A DNA stretch of 10,346 nt from Pseudomonadota bacterium (GCA_023423675.1 JAFAFD010000229.1:1-10346); one strand, 5' to 3'. Counted from the stretch's first letter, positions 1 to 9,000 are shown. Notes: generated by a model from the sequence alone, not told the origin. Made by a program: numbers and translations.

Positions 1-165
1 GTTCGACACCATGTCGATCCGCCCCATCTGGAAGGCGCTGCCATCGGCATAGTTGGCGCGCGACTGTTCGCGGGTCCAGTAATCGCAGATATGCGGCGCG
101 GCGACGCCCTTATAGGTGGTCATGCCATGTTCGATGGCGTGGCTGAGGTCGATGAAGCGGGTCAT
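1..165 (-). CDS. Cyclase-family hydrolase, N-terminal part (cut by window edge)
   Basis: Reading leftward from ATG at 165-163, the first 55 residues are open to the window edge and begin MTRFIDLSHAIEHGMTTYKG. The opening 'DLSHAIEHGM..YKG' is the N-terminal signature of the cyclase family (Pfam Cyclase, the kynurenine formamidase-like metal-dependent amidohydrolases), in which the metal-binding HxGTHxDxPxH motif follows soon after; here that motif would lie just outside the window. The segment 'AFQMGRIDMVSN' is the strand leading into it. Substrate cannot be told: many members are annotated only as cyclase family proteins and are not true tryptophan-pathway formamidases. The start codon overlaps the stop of the upstream membrane protein (ATGA), so the two are probably translationally coupled. 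Two of three Tyr codons are TAT, matching the sphingomonad-like left block. Confidence 0.8.
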   Translation of the reverse strand, partial: MTRFIDLSHAIEHGMTTYKGVAAPHICDYWTREQSRANYADGSAFQMGRIDMVSN

Positions 166-419
166 GACGGGGACATTCTCCGACGGAAGATGCGCCACAG
201 GGTGGTAAAGCCGACGACCGCCCAAATGATGTTGAGCACCATCGAGGGAAAGGCGTCGTGCCACCAGGTGTTGAGGATGAAGAAGGCGGCGCCGACGGCG
301 TTGAGCCACTGGAAGGTCGCCGATCCGCCCGACAGCCGTCCGGTCGAGACGCCGACATAGGCGATCAGCACCAATATCGCGCCGGCCCAGCCGACGATCT
401 CCACGAACAGCGCCACCAT
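162..419 (-). CDS. Small three-helix membrane protein, CBU_0592-like
   Basis: An 85-residue hydrophobic protein with three predicted membrane segments: about residues 4-24 (VEIVGWAGAILVLIAYVGV), 36-53 (rich in F, A and W) and 58-77 (VLNIIWAVVGFTTLW), followed by a basic tail RIFRRR that should stay in the cytoplasm. It resembles the short CBU_0592-like family often labelled permease or hypothetical; no transport function is shown for it. In sphingomonads a protein of this kind commonly lies just after acnA, which is the arrangement here. The ATG at 419-417 has only a G-rich stretch (GGGGGTG) as a weak ribosome site. It starts 13 bp beyond the acnA terminator stem, so it either has its own promoter or depends on read-through. 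It overlaps the cyclase start by 4 bp, suggesting a two-gene unit. Confidence 0.75.
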   Translation of the reverse strand: MVALFVEIVGWAGAILVLIAYVGVSTGRLSGGSATFQWLNAVGAAFFILNTWWHDAFPSMVLNIIWAVVGFTTLWRIFRRRMSPS

Positions 420-431
420 CCACCCCCAAAT

Positions 432-463
432 GAAAAGGGCTCCCTCCTCACGGAGAGAGCCCT
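432..463 (-). terminator. Rho-independent terminator after acnA
   Basis: Read on the minus strand, AGGGCTCTCTCC and GGAGGGAGCCCT form a 12-bp stem (one T-G wobble) around a four-base loop GTGA, followed by TTTTC. It lies 36 bp past the acnA stop codon and just before the small membrane-protein gene, so it should end acnA transcription. On the plus strand the stem is followed by CATTCC rather than a T run, so it is directional. Confidence 0.88.
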
Positions 464-498
464 CATTCCTTAGCTCAGCGCGTCAATCGATCAAGCGC

Positions 499-3234
<2,736 letters not shown>

Positions 3235-3243
3235 GCGGGATGA

Positions 3244-3250
3244 CTCCTCT
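3244..3250 (-). promoter_or_regulatory. Ribosome binding site of acnA
   Basis: Minus-strand AGAGGAG lies 9 nt before ATG 3234. It is the only good Shine-Dalgarno match near the candidate starts and decides in favour of the [10 protein letters not shown] start over the in-frame ATG at 3330. Confidence 0.75.
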
Positions 3251-3373
3251 TGCGGATGGCTTGCACTGGCCCGCCGTGGCAGGCCTGCTTGCGAGTGTGC
3301 CGGTTGCACTTCGGCCCCGGGCCGATCCAAGTGTCGGTGATCCGGCGCCCGACGTTGACCCGGCTGGCGTGGA

Positions 3374-3408
3374 ACACAAGGTTACAGCCGTGTATGTAGC
3401 CTTGGTGT
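3374..3408. repeat. Imperfect inverted repeat upstream of acnA
   Basis: Plus-strand arms ACACAAGGTTACA (3374-3386) and TGTAGCCTTGGTGT (3395-3408) pair over about 13 bp with one bulged base and one mismatch that is a G-T wobble on the plus strand, around an 8-base loop. It lies 140-174 bp before the acnA start and 38 bp past the stop of the effector-like gene. No T run follows on either strand, so it is a poor intrinsic terminator. An operator or an RNA hairpin in the acnA leader are possible. I recognise no known regulator consensus in it. Confidence 0.5.
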
Positions 3409-3445
3409 CAGTGCTCCTGCAGCAACCCCGCAGCGCCCTTCGGTC

Positions 3446-6400
3446 TCACATGCCATAGGCCGGTCCATGGTCCCAGGGCTGGGCCGGGTCCGCCGGCTGT
3501 ACAGGCTGGAACTGCACGAGCACGGGCGGGGCGGAGGTCGTGCGTGCCGCCGAAGCGGAGGCTGCAGGTACCCGCACCAGCTTCAGACGATGATGCACGA
3601 ACGGTGCATTGACATCCTCACGGCGCAGTACGTGCAGGGTCAGCGTCGGCGCGTCATCGGCCGAGGTCGCCCCGACGCCTTTCGCGGTGGCTGCGCCGAG
3701 GTGCTGCCCTGCATCGGCCTGCAGCTGCCCCTCCACTTCGGCCTCGGTCATGAAGTAGTGGGACACCGCTGAATCCGGGGCGGTGGCCAGGTTCCTGCAA
3801 TGGGCGAACACGATCGACCGGTACTTTTCGCCACGCTCGTTGGTCAGTTGTTGCAGTTCATTCATGTCCAGCACCTTCTGCACACCGGTGTCGGCAATCA
3901 CCCCATCGATCGGGCTGTCGATGCCCGCGTCCTTGTTGACCACCAGGATGTCGGTGGTGCCACCGTGTCTTGCGGCACGTCGCCGGCTTCGCAGCAGGCT
4001 GCGGGCGATGTCGCGCTCATTGTCATGCTCGTAATGGTGATGACGGTAGTTCTGCAGGCCGTCGTTGCGGCCGAGGGCATTGCGCACTGATTCCGGGCGG
4101 TAGTCACTGCCCGCCTTCCACAGGGAGTGATCCTGTTGCGGCACGAAATCGACGCCGATGATTTCCGGTGTCCCCGAGGCTGTCGCTTTGAGTGAGACGA
4201 ACGGCCTATAGCCCTTGGGTGGATTGACGCAGGCATCGATGCCTGCATCCATCAGGAAAGTCTCGTGCGGGGTGAGCATGCTCACGGTTACATCGGCGGG
4301 AATGCGTACCGGCGTGGTGCCGGCGGCCGCCTCGCTTTCGGAGTTGAGGAAGGTGCCATGCGCCGAAACCACCAAGCGCTGGCTGTTTGATGGGCTGCCA
4401 TCCTTCTGGCGCGCGCTGTAACGCAGGTATTTGACTTCGCCGTCGGAATCGCGGATCGCGGTTCTGCTGATGGCAGCCGGCAAGCGGTAAGGTTTCTGTG
4501 CGGGCATGGGGTGGGGCACGGCATCAGCGCTTCCGGGCTCCGGCGGACCCGGCTCGATCTCCGTCCGCGCTTTGCGCTGCACGAATACATCGCCCTTGCG
4601 CTGGTAGGGCCGGCCGGCCCGGGTGGCTGCGCCGCTGCCGGACCCGGCCGGGTCAACCAGCCGGAAGCCATGCGCGGCGTCATCCCAGCGCGCGCGATGC
4701 AGCTTGCCCTGTTCGAGGGGGATGTAGAGGTCGTTGCCCACACGGTACGCGCCGCGCAGGCGACCGGCCGCGATGGGCGCAGGCACTGCTTCGCGGCTTT
4801 TCTCGGCCTCGGCGGTTGCCGCGGCCAGGCGCTCGTCCTTGCCGGCCGAGGGCAGGAAATCAGGTGCGCTGAGCAGCAGGTTGATCAGCGTACTGAGCAT
4901 CAGGTTTTCGGCATCGTCCTTGGCACGGGTGGGATGGTCCTGGTCGGCGCGCATGTTTTCCCAGCCGGCAGCAAACTGGGCCCCCATGGCGCCATAGTTG
5001 ACCAGGCGCAGACCACCGTTGATGACGGCGATCTCCACTCCGCTGGCGGCCAGCAGCTCCGGCAGCAGCATTTCGCCGACGCCCACGGCCATGGACACCT
5101 CCATCAGGACCTCGCCCACCGTCTCAAGCTCGTCGGCCAGCTGTTTCTTGGCGAACTCCTCTCTCGAGCGCAGCACCGCCTGGCCATCCTGCTGCTGGCG
5201 CGCCTGGTGGGCGCGAGCAAGATCGCTGATCGGATCGGCCGTAGGCGTAGGCACGAACACGGTCGGGCTCTGGGTTTTATTCCAGGTAGCGCCGGGGCCG
5301 TCACCACCGCTGATGCCACCATTGGCGAAGCCGCTGTTGACGCCGGCATTCAGAATGCCGTCCTGCAGCCGATCCGGCCCGTAGAAGCTGCGCAGCCAGG
5401 CGATGTCATCGTTGTTCAGGCGCAGGCCGCCGCCGAACATGTTGCGCCCGAACACGAGAACGCGCGCAGGCAAGGCGCGGCCGACCGGCACGGCCAGGTA
5501 CTCGTCAGCGCGCCTGCCCGGCAGCAGGATCAGCCCGTCCGCGCGATCTGCGGTCTGCTGCAGAGTGAGCAGCAGCGGCTTGTCCACGCCGTTGCGCACC
5601 GCCGCCGCCTTGGCAGCGTAGTGCGCGCGGTCCTGCGCCGGCACCCCGTACAGGGTGCTTGAACTGCGCTGCAGCCGCAGGTTGTCCAGGCGGGTGGACA
5701 GGAACAGATCAACCTGCAGGGCCAATGCGGCCTGGTAGTCGGGATCGGTGGCGCGGCGCCGGAAGGCCGCATCCCAGTGTTCGCGCAGCACCGCCGGCGC
5801 CGGCGGGTCGGTGGCGTCCAGCAGGGCCTTCAGTTCCGGATTGTCTGCCACCGCCGGTGGCAGTTGCACCTGGCAGAGGTCAATGGTCGCGGCGACGGCT
5901 TCCCGCACGTGGGCCCGTGTGCTTCTGCGTGCATGCGCAACGATGGTTGCTTCATCGCAACGCTCCTCGGGCGTGCGTGTGAGCGCCCAGGCAAGTGGCT
6001 TCTGGTAGTTGAACAGAAAGGGCATGCGGCCGGTGTGGAAATACTGGCCATCGCGTACCTTGGCCCAGCCGTGGAAGGTGAGGGGCTGGTCGAGAACACC
6101 CGCGGGCGCTTTCGTCTTGCGCTGTAGATATCTGCCGATGAACTGCATGACGCTGCCGCTGGTCTTGCTGCTTCCCTTGCGCAGGGTGCGGTTGATCTTC
6201 TGCAGCAATGCCTGCGCGCGCTTGGCGGGCCGCGTGCGTGCGGAGGGCCGGGCGGTTTCCAGCAGCCGACCGAGCGCGGCGGCCTCTGCGGGCGTGGCCT
6301 TTTCCAGGTGAGCCTGCAGCAGTGGCTGCCGGGACTGGCAGCCCGCGACCACCTTGGTCAGCAGGTCGACCAGCTGCCTGCGGGCCTCGGGCGTGTTCAA

Positions 6401-7924
6401 TTCGGCTGGCGCGCCCTTGCCGTCGCACACGATCTGCACGTGTTCGGCATCCAGCGCGTGCAGCAGGCTGGCAGGCAGACGGTCAGCGGTGGCCGTGCGC
6501 AACAGGTCGGCCAGCCGGTAGCGCGAATCCTCGACCTTGCTCCATTGCGCGCCCATGCCGCCGCGTACGGGGAGGTAATCGAGTTCCGGGTGGCTGTGCC
6601 GGATCGACAGCGCCTGCAGGCGCGCGCCGATCTCGCCCGGCGGTCCGCCGACCGGACCGTGCAGGTACTTCCACAGCGCGGGCGCATGCGTGCGGATGCT
6701 GTTGGCCAGCCCGGTTTCCAGCGCCAGGTCGGCGCTGGGTGGCTGCGCGGCGGCTGCAACCGTGGTGGCCCGTGCGATGACCTTGCGCAGTCCGGCATGG
6801 TCGGGAAGCCGCGGCGGTGCGGGTGCCGATTCGGTCGCGCCTGCAGGTGCGGGTAGCGCCGCGGCGACGGCGACATCGAACAGGTTCAGTTGCCGGTCGA
6901 TGCGCTGCAGCAGGCCGAGTTCATCATCCTGGCCCGGCAGCGGCAGCGGCAGCGGCGGCGGCGGCGGCGTTGCGGCGGACATGCCAGCCGCGGTCGGCGC
7001 CCACGTGTTGTGCCGGGCGGCGAGCTGTGCGCGGGGCGTCTGCTGCCGCTGCTCAAAGGCCTGCAAACGATCACGGGCTTCGATGAAGGCCTGTTGGCCG
7101 GGACGGTCGTGCGGGTAGGTGAGGGCGTGGGCTTCCGCCTGCAGGGCGCGGGCGACCAGGTTGGCATGCCGCCTGTCCAGTGCACCGGCGGGCTCACTCG
7201 CCGCGTGCATGGCCGCATCGGCCTGCAGCGCATCGAGTTGGCCGCGAAGCCGGTGGGCGGATTGCACCTCCTGGCTGGCCTGGACTAGGGCGGGCTGCAA
7301 CAGCTGCAGCAGTGCTTCCAGCGCGCCGGCCGGGCCGTTGTCATTGCGCAGCAGCAGGCCCAGTGCCCGGTCGCGAACGCTGTGCTCGCTGCAACGAATG
7401 TCCTTGAACGCGCGCTGCAGGCAATCCGGCAGCAGCGTGCGCAGGTTCAACCCGGGCGTCCGCTGGTTCGCCGTGTTCAGGCTGCGGGCGAGCAGGCCGA
7501 TGTCCAGCAGCATGCCCTCGCTGATCTCCTGGTCGGTGATGGTGCGGCTGAGTGCCGCGATGTCCGTGAGGCTTCCCTGGTCCAGTTCCTGGCTCAGGTC
7601 CCGGATGATCAGCAGTTGCCTGAGCCCTACCAGCAATGATCGTGTGGCGTGTTCGCGCTCCTCTGGCAGGTGCGGGGCGGCGCAGAGGGTATCGGTGAAA
7701 TCCCGCCAGGCCTGGCTCCAGCTGAAGTGCTGGTTCAACGCATCGCGTGCCTGCTGCATGGCAGCATCGACGGTGGCACAGGGTACTTGGCGATCGACCA
7801 GAGCGGCCATCGCCTCGCCGGACAGGTAGTGCTCGTAATGAGCGGCGCCGGTGTTGAACGGTTGCGGGCGGGTTCCGGCAGCACCGGAATGGCAGAGCGA
7901 CTGTAGAACTGCGTCGAGCTTCAT
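3446..7924 (-). CDS. Giant orphan effector/toxin-like protein, DUF6543-like core plus Stv-like C-terminus
   Basis: A 1492-residue protein with no signal peptide. Residues 1-310 are mostly helical, rich in A, L and Q. Residues 320-330 are a polyproline run (PPPPPLPLPLP). Residues ~350-620 are unrecognised. Residues ~740-1115 recall DUF6543/dermonecrotic-toxin-like proteins of Pseudomonas: LYGVP (758-762), GLILLPG (797-803), a hydrophobic stretch 936-990 ending in GAQFAAGW, then YRVGNDLYIPLEQGKL (1060-1075) and FRLVDP. Residues ~1150-1450 resemble the Stv domain (Pfam 'putative adhesin Stv'): LVVSAHGTF (1184-1192), IPADVTV, LTPHETFLMDAG, DILVV, and IVFAHCRN (1371-1378) with Cys1376. A secreted effector or contact-dependent toxin fits; target and secretion route are unknown. 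ATG 7924 lacks a Shine-Dalgarno, and the frame stays open to a GTG at 8092, so the start is uncertain. No immunity or secretion gene adjoins it; acnA follows on the same strand after 211 bp. Confidence 0.7.
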   Translation of the reverse strand: MKLDAVLQSLCHSGAAGTRPQPFNTGAAHYEHYLSGEAMAALVDRQVPCATVDAAMQQARDALNQHFSWSQAWRDFTDTLCAAPHLPEEREHATRSLLVGLRQLLIIRDLSQELDQGSLTDIAALSRTITDQEISEGMLLDIGLLARSLNTANQRTPGLNLRTLLPDCLQRAFKDIRCSEHSVRDRALGLLLRNDNGPAGALEALLQLLQPALVQASQEVQSAHRLRGQLDALQADAAMHAASEPAGALDRRHANLVARALQAEAHALTYPHDRPGQQAFIEARDRLQAFEQRQQTPRAQLAARHNTWAPTAAGMSAATPPPPPLPLPLPGQDDELGLLQRIDRQLNLFDVAVAAALPAPAGATESAPAPPRLPDHAGLRKVIARATTVAAAAQPPSADLALETGLANSIRTHAPALWKYLHGPVGGPPGEIGARLQALSIRHSHPELDYLPVRGGMGAQWSKVEDSRYRLADLLRTATADRLPASLLHALDAEHVQIVCDGKGAPAELNTPEARRQLVDLLTKVVAGCQSRQPLLQAHLEKATPAEAAALGRLLETARPSARTRPAKRAQALLQKINRTLRKGSSKTSGSVMQFIGRYLQRKTKAPAGVLDQPLTFHGWAKVRDGQYFHTGRMPFLFNYQKPLAWALTRTPEERCDEATIVAHARRSTRAHVREAVAATIDLCQVQLPPAVADNPELKALLDATDPPAPAVLREHWDAAFRRRATDPDYQAALALQVDLFLSTRLDNLRLQRSSSTLYGVPAQDRAHYAAKAAAVRNGVDKPLLLTLQQTADRADGLILLPGRRADEYLAVPVGRALPARVLVFGRNMFGGGLRLNNDDIAWLRSFYGPDRLQDGILNAGVNSGFANGGISGGDGPGATWNKTQSPTVFVPTPTADPISDLARAHQARQQQDGQAVLRSREEFAKKQLADELETVGEVLMEVSMAVGVGEMLLPELLAASGVEIAVINGGLRLVNYGAMGAQFAAGWENMRADQDHPTRAKDDAENLMLSTLINLLLSAPDFLPSAGKDERLAAATAEAEKSREAVPAPIAAGRLRGAYRVGNDLYIPLEQGKLHRARWDDAAHGFRLVDPAGSGSGAATRAGRPYQRKGDVFVQRKARTEIEPGPPEPGSADAVPHPMPAQKPYRLPAAISRTAIRDSDGEVKYLRYSARQKDGSPSNSQRLVVSAHGTFLNSESEAAAGTTPVRIPADVTVSMLTPHETFLMDAGIDACVNPPKGYRPFVSLKATASGTPEIIGVDFVPQQDHSLWKAGSDYRPESVRNALGRNDGLQNYRHHHYEHDNERDIARSLLRSRRRAARHGGTTDILVVNKDAGIDSPIDGVIADTGVQKVLDMNELQQLTNERGEKYRSIVFAHCRNLATAPDSAVSHYFMTEAEVEGQLQADAGQHLGAATAKGVGATSADDAPTLTLHVLRREDVNAPFVHHRLKLVRVPAASASAARTTSAPPVLVQFQPVQPADPAQPWDHGPAYGM
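6935..6968 (-). repeat. Short tandem repeat encoding the polyproline run
   Basis: On the coding (minus) strand five CCG codons are followed by three CTGCCG units; on the plus strand this is three GGCAGC and five GGC. It encodes PPPPPLPLPLP at residues 320-330 of the effector-like protein. Gain or loss of a 3- or 6-base unit keeps the frame and only changes linker length. Confidence 0.85.
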
Positions 7925-8064
7925 CAAAGGGGAGGGGGACGGCGTTGATGGGCGCCTTAAGCTAGTAAGCGCGCTGATGGCGTGGCTGAAGCGCGATTCA
8001 GGGTATACAGCCGGCGCGACGGCCTGCTCAGTTTGTTTAACAGTTCTGGGCCGGTTGCGTCGGC

Positions 8065-8080
8065 GCGGCGGCGCCGCCGC
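8065..8080. repeat. Perfect 16-bp GC palindrome
   Basis: GCGGCGGCGCCGCCGC equals its own reverse complement. It lies 141-156 bp upstream of the chosen start of the effector-like gene. GC-only palindromes can arise by chance in DNA this rich in GC, and no T run accompanies it. If the longer GTG start were used it would be coding. Confidence 0.6.
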
Positions 8081-8123
8081 ATGGCCGATCACGACACGTC
8101 AGGACGCGGATTGGCCGATATCG

Positions 8124-8146
8124 GTAGCGCTGGGCCATGCCCGGCG
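8124..8146 (+). repeat. SMAG-type GTAG hairpin repeat, copy 1
   Basis: GTAG (8124-8127) heads a hairpin: CGCTGGGC, loop CAT, GCCCGGCG, an 8-bp stem with one T-G wobble. This matches the form of the Stenotrophomonas maltophilia GTAG (SMAG) repeats, short non-coding palindromes scattered between genes and thought to be spread by a REP-associated transposase. It supports assignment of this side of the window to Stenotrophomonas. Confidence 0.75.
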
Positions 8147-8149
8147 GCG

Positions 8150-8172
8150 GTAGTGCCGGCCGCTGGCCGGCA
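8150..8172 (+). repeat. SMAG-type GTAG hairpin repeat, copy 2
   Basis: GTAG (8150-8153) heads a perfect 8-bp stem TGCCGGCC / GGCCGGCA with loop GCT. It has the same orientation as copy 1 and its GTAG begins 26 bp later, so the two form a head-to-tail pair. The loop and stem follow the most common S. maltophilia SMAG pattern that I remember. Confidence 0.8.
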
Positions 8173-8274
8173 TTCCGTGTGAGACCGTGCCGACCAAGGG
8201 CCAACCCACCAAAGCAGGGGTCAAGCGATCTTCGGAATGCGAACGATTGTCGTTCACTCTTCTGGCCATCGGGT

Positions 8275-8303
8275 TTGTCGCCTCCGGGCCGGGTATGTAT
8301 AAT
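8275..8303 (+). promoter_or_regulatory. Sigma-70 promoter of vapBC
   Basis: TTGTCG (8275-8280) as -35 and a consensus TATAAT (8298-8303) as -10 are separated by 17 bp. Transcription would begin near 8310, leaving a leader of about 20 nt before the vapB ATG with its GAGG ribosome site at 8319-8322. This is the clearest promoter in the window, and it points into vapB, vapC and then acnB. Confidence 0.8.
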
Positions 8304-8313
8304 TCATACATAC
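8293..8313. promoter_or_regulatory. Operator palindrome over the vapB -10 box
   Basis: GTATGTAT (8293-8300) and ATACATAC (8306-8313) form a perfect 8-bp inverted repeat around a five-base centre AATTC; the -10 box lies inside it. An AbrB-type antitoxin dimer binding here would block RNA polymerase, the usual autorepression of vapBC by the VapB-VapC complex. The repeat is AT-rich in a GC-rich background, which makes a chance palindrome unlikely. Binding is inferred. Confidence 0.7.
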
Positions 8314-8329
8314 TTTTTGAGGCCTACCC

Positions 8330-8554
8330 ATGGAAGCCACCGTTGCAGAGCGAGGACAGATCACCCTGCCCAAGGCGGTACGTGATGCGCTGGGCCTGAC
8401 CAAGGGCACCCAGCTGAAGGTCGAGCTGGACGGCAGCCGGATCGTTCTGCGCAAGAGTGTTGACGATGCCATTTCACGGGCGCGCGGCAAGTTCGCGCTC
8501 GACGGCTTCGATTCGGCCGAAGCGGCCGTGCGCTCGGTGCGCGACGAGGAATAA
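8330..8554 (+). CDS. vapB: AbrB/MazE/SpoVT-type antitoxin VapB
   Basis: A 74-residue protein. Residues 3-43 form the swapped-hairpin AbrB fold seen in antitoxins: ATVAERGQITLPKAVRDALG, then GTQLKVELDGSRIVLRK. The tail from about 46 to 74 (acidic and alanine-rich, ending VRDEE) would be the part that wraps and blocks the toxin. VapB neutralises the VapC ribonuclease and, with it, represses its own promoter; a palindrome covering the -10 box sits 16 bp upstream. GAGG (8319-8322) is 7 nt before the ATG, so the start is secure. The stop is 3-6 bp from the vapC start, as expected of a coupled toxin-antitoxin pair. The symbol is by family and order; the subgroup could equally be named as a generic AbrB antitoxin. 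Confidence 0.9.
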   Translation: MEATVAERGQITLPKAVRDALGLTKGTQLKVELDGSRIVLRKSVDDAISRARGKFALDGFDSAEAAVRSVRDEE

Positions 8555-8560
8555 GCCGTG

Positions 8561-8959
8561 ATGATCGCCGTCGATTCCCCGGTCCTGGTCGAACTGCTCA
8601 GCAACGGCCCGCAGGCCGATGCGGTGGAAGCCATCCTGCGCCAGAGCCTGGTCGGCGGCCGCGTAGTGGTCTGCGGCGCGACCCTGGCCGAAGTCTGCGC
8701 CTCACTGCGCGGCGGCGCCGAGGTGCTGGAAGCACTGGAAGAAATGGGCGTGCACTTCAATGCGCTGGAGGCCAAGTCGGCCCTGCGCGCCGGCGAGATG
8801 CACCGCCGCCACCGCCAGCGCAGCGGCAGCCGCCGCAGCCTGGACGAATTCATGGTCGGCGCCCACGCACTGCTGCAGTGCGATGGCCTGATCACCTGGA
8901 ACGACACGTTTTACCGCGACTACTTCAAGGGCCTGAAGCTGATCGTGCCGCAAGCCTGA
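8561..8959 (+). CDS. vapC: PIN-domain ribonuclease toxin VapC
   Basis: A 132-residue single PIN domain. VapC toxins are Mg-dependent RNases that cut RNA, commonly initiator tRNA or the rRNA sarcin-ricin loop, when VapB is lost; the target here is unknown. Acidic centre: Asp5 in IAVDSPVLVELL, Glu44 in ATLAEVCASL, the pair Asp95-Glu96 in SLDEFMVGAHALLQ, and Asp115 in TWNDTFYRDYF. In close relatives the third site is usually ADFLIGAHA; aligned that way Glu96 replaces Asp, with Asp95 beside it. A basic patch (HRRHRQRSGSRR, 81-92) may touch RNA. The start may be ATG 8561 or the adjacent GTG 8558; GAGGA (8546-8550) is 10 or 7 nt away respectively. It follows vapB almost directly and ends 41 bp before acnB. 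Confidence 0.9.
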   Translation: MIAVDSPVLVELLSNGPQADAVEAILRQSLVGGRVVVCGATLAEVCASLRGGAEVLEALEEMGVHFNALEAKSALRAGEMHRRHRQRSGSRRSLDEFMVGAHALLQCDGLITWNDTFYRDYFKGLKLIVPQA

Positions 8960-9000
8960 GCCCATCTTTTTTTCAACCTACGCATTACCCGGGAGTTGTC

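Larger units (their letters stand above)
7925..8292. other. Intergenic region between the divergent effector-like gene and vapB
   Basis: No protein gene is supported here. It holds the in-frame extension of the effector-like ORF back to GTG 8092, a 16-bp GC palindrome (8065-8080), a 10-bp palindrome CCGATATCGG (8115-8124), two SMAG-type hairpins (8124-8172), an 8-bp inverted pair GCATTCCG (8170-8177) / CGGAATGC (8233-8240), a small hairpin GAACGA-TTG-TCGTTC (8241-8255) and the -35 element of the vapB promoter. A promoter for the effector-like gene must lie here. The only -10-like word I see is TATACC on the minus strand near 8014, without a convincing -35. Confidence 0.6.

Noticed and set aside
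3446..3800. XVIPCD-type signal for the Xanthomonadaceae bacterial-killing type IV secretion system at the end of the giant protein
   Set aside because: The last ~120 residues lack the GLxRIDHxxA-like motif and the Gln-rich tail that mark those effectors; the end is Ala/Pro-rich instead.
4511..5662. A 383-codon open frame on the plus strand inside the giant gene
   Set aside because: It lacks recognisable domains and a ribosome site, while the minus frame has coherent family-like motifs over the same bases.
8065..8080. The 16-bp GC palindrome as a terminator or regulator site
   Set aside because: No T run follows on either strand and GC-only palindromes are common by chance in DNA of this composition; kept only as a repeat.
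8137..8399. Small plus-strand frames across the SMAG pair and the vapB promoter
   Set aside because: They run through hairpins and the promoter, lack ribosome sites and have no coherent composition.
8960..9000. Intrinsic terminator at the T-tract between vapC and acnB
   Set aside because: There is a run of seven or more T near 8966-8973, but the preceding bases give only a GGGC/GCCC pair with a long loop, not a stable hairpin.
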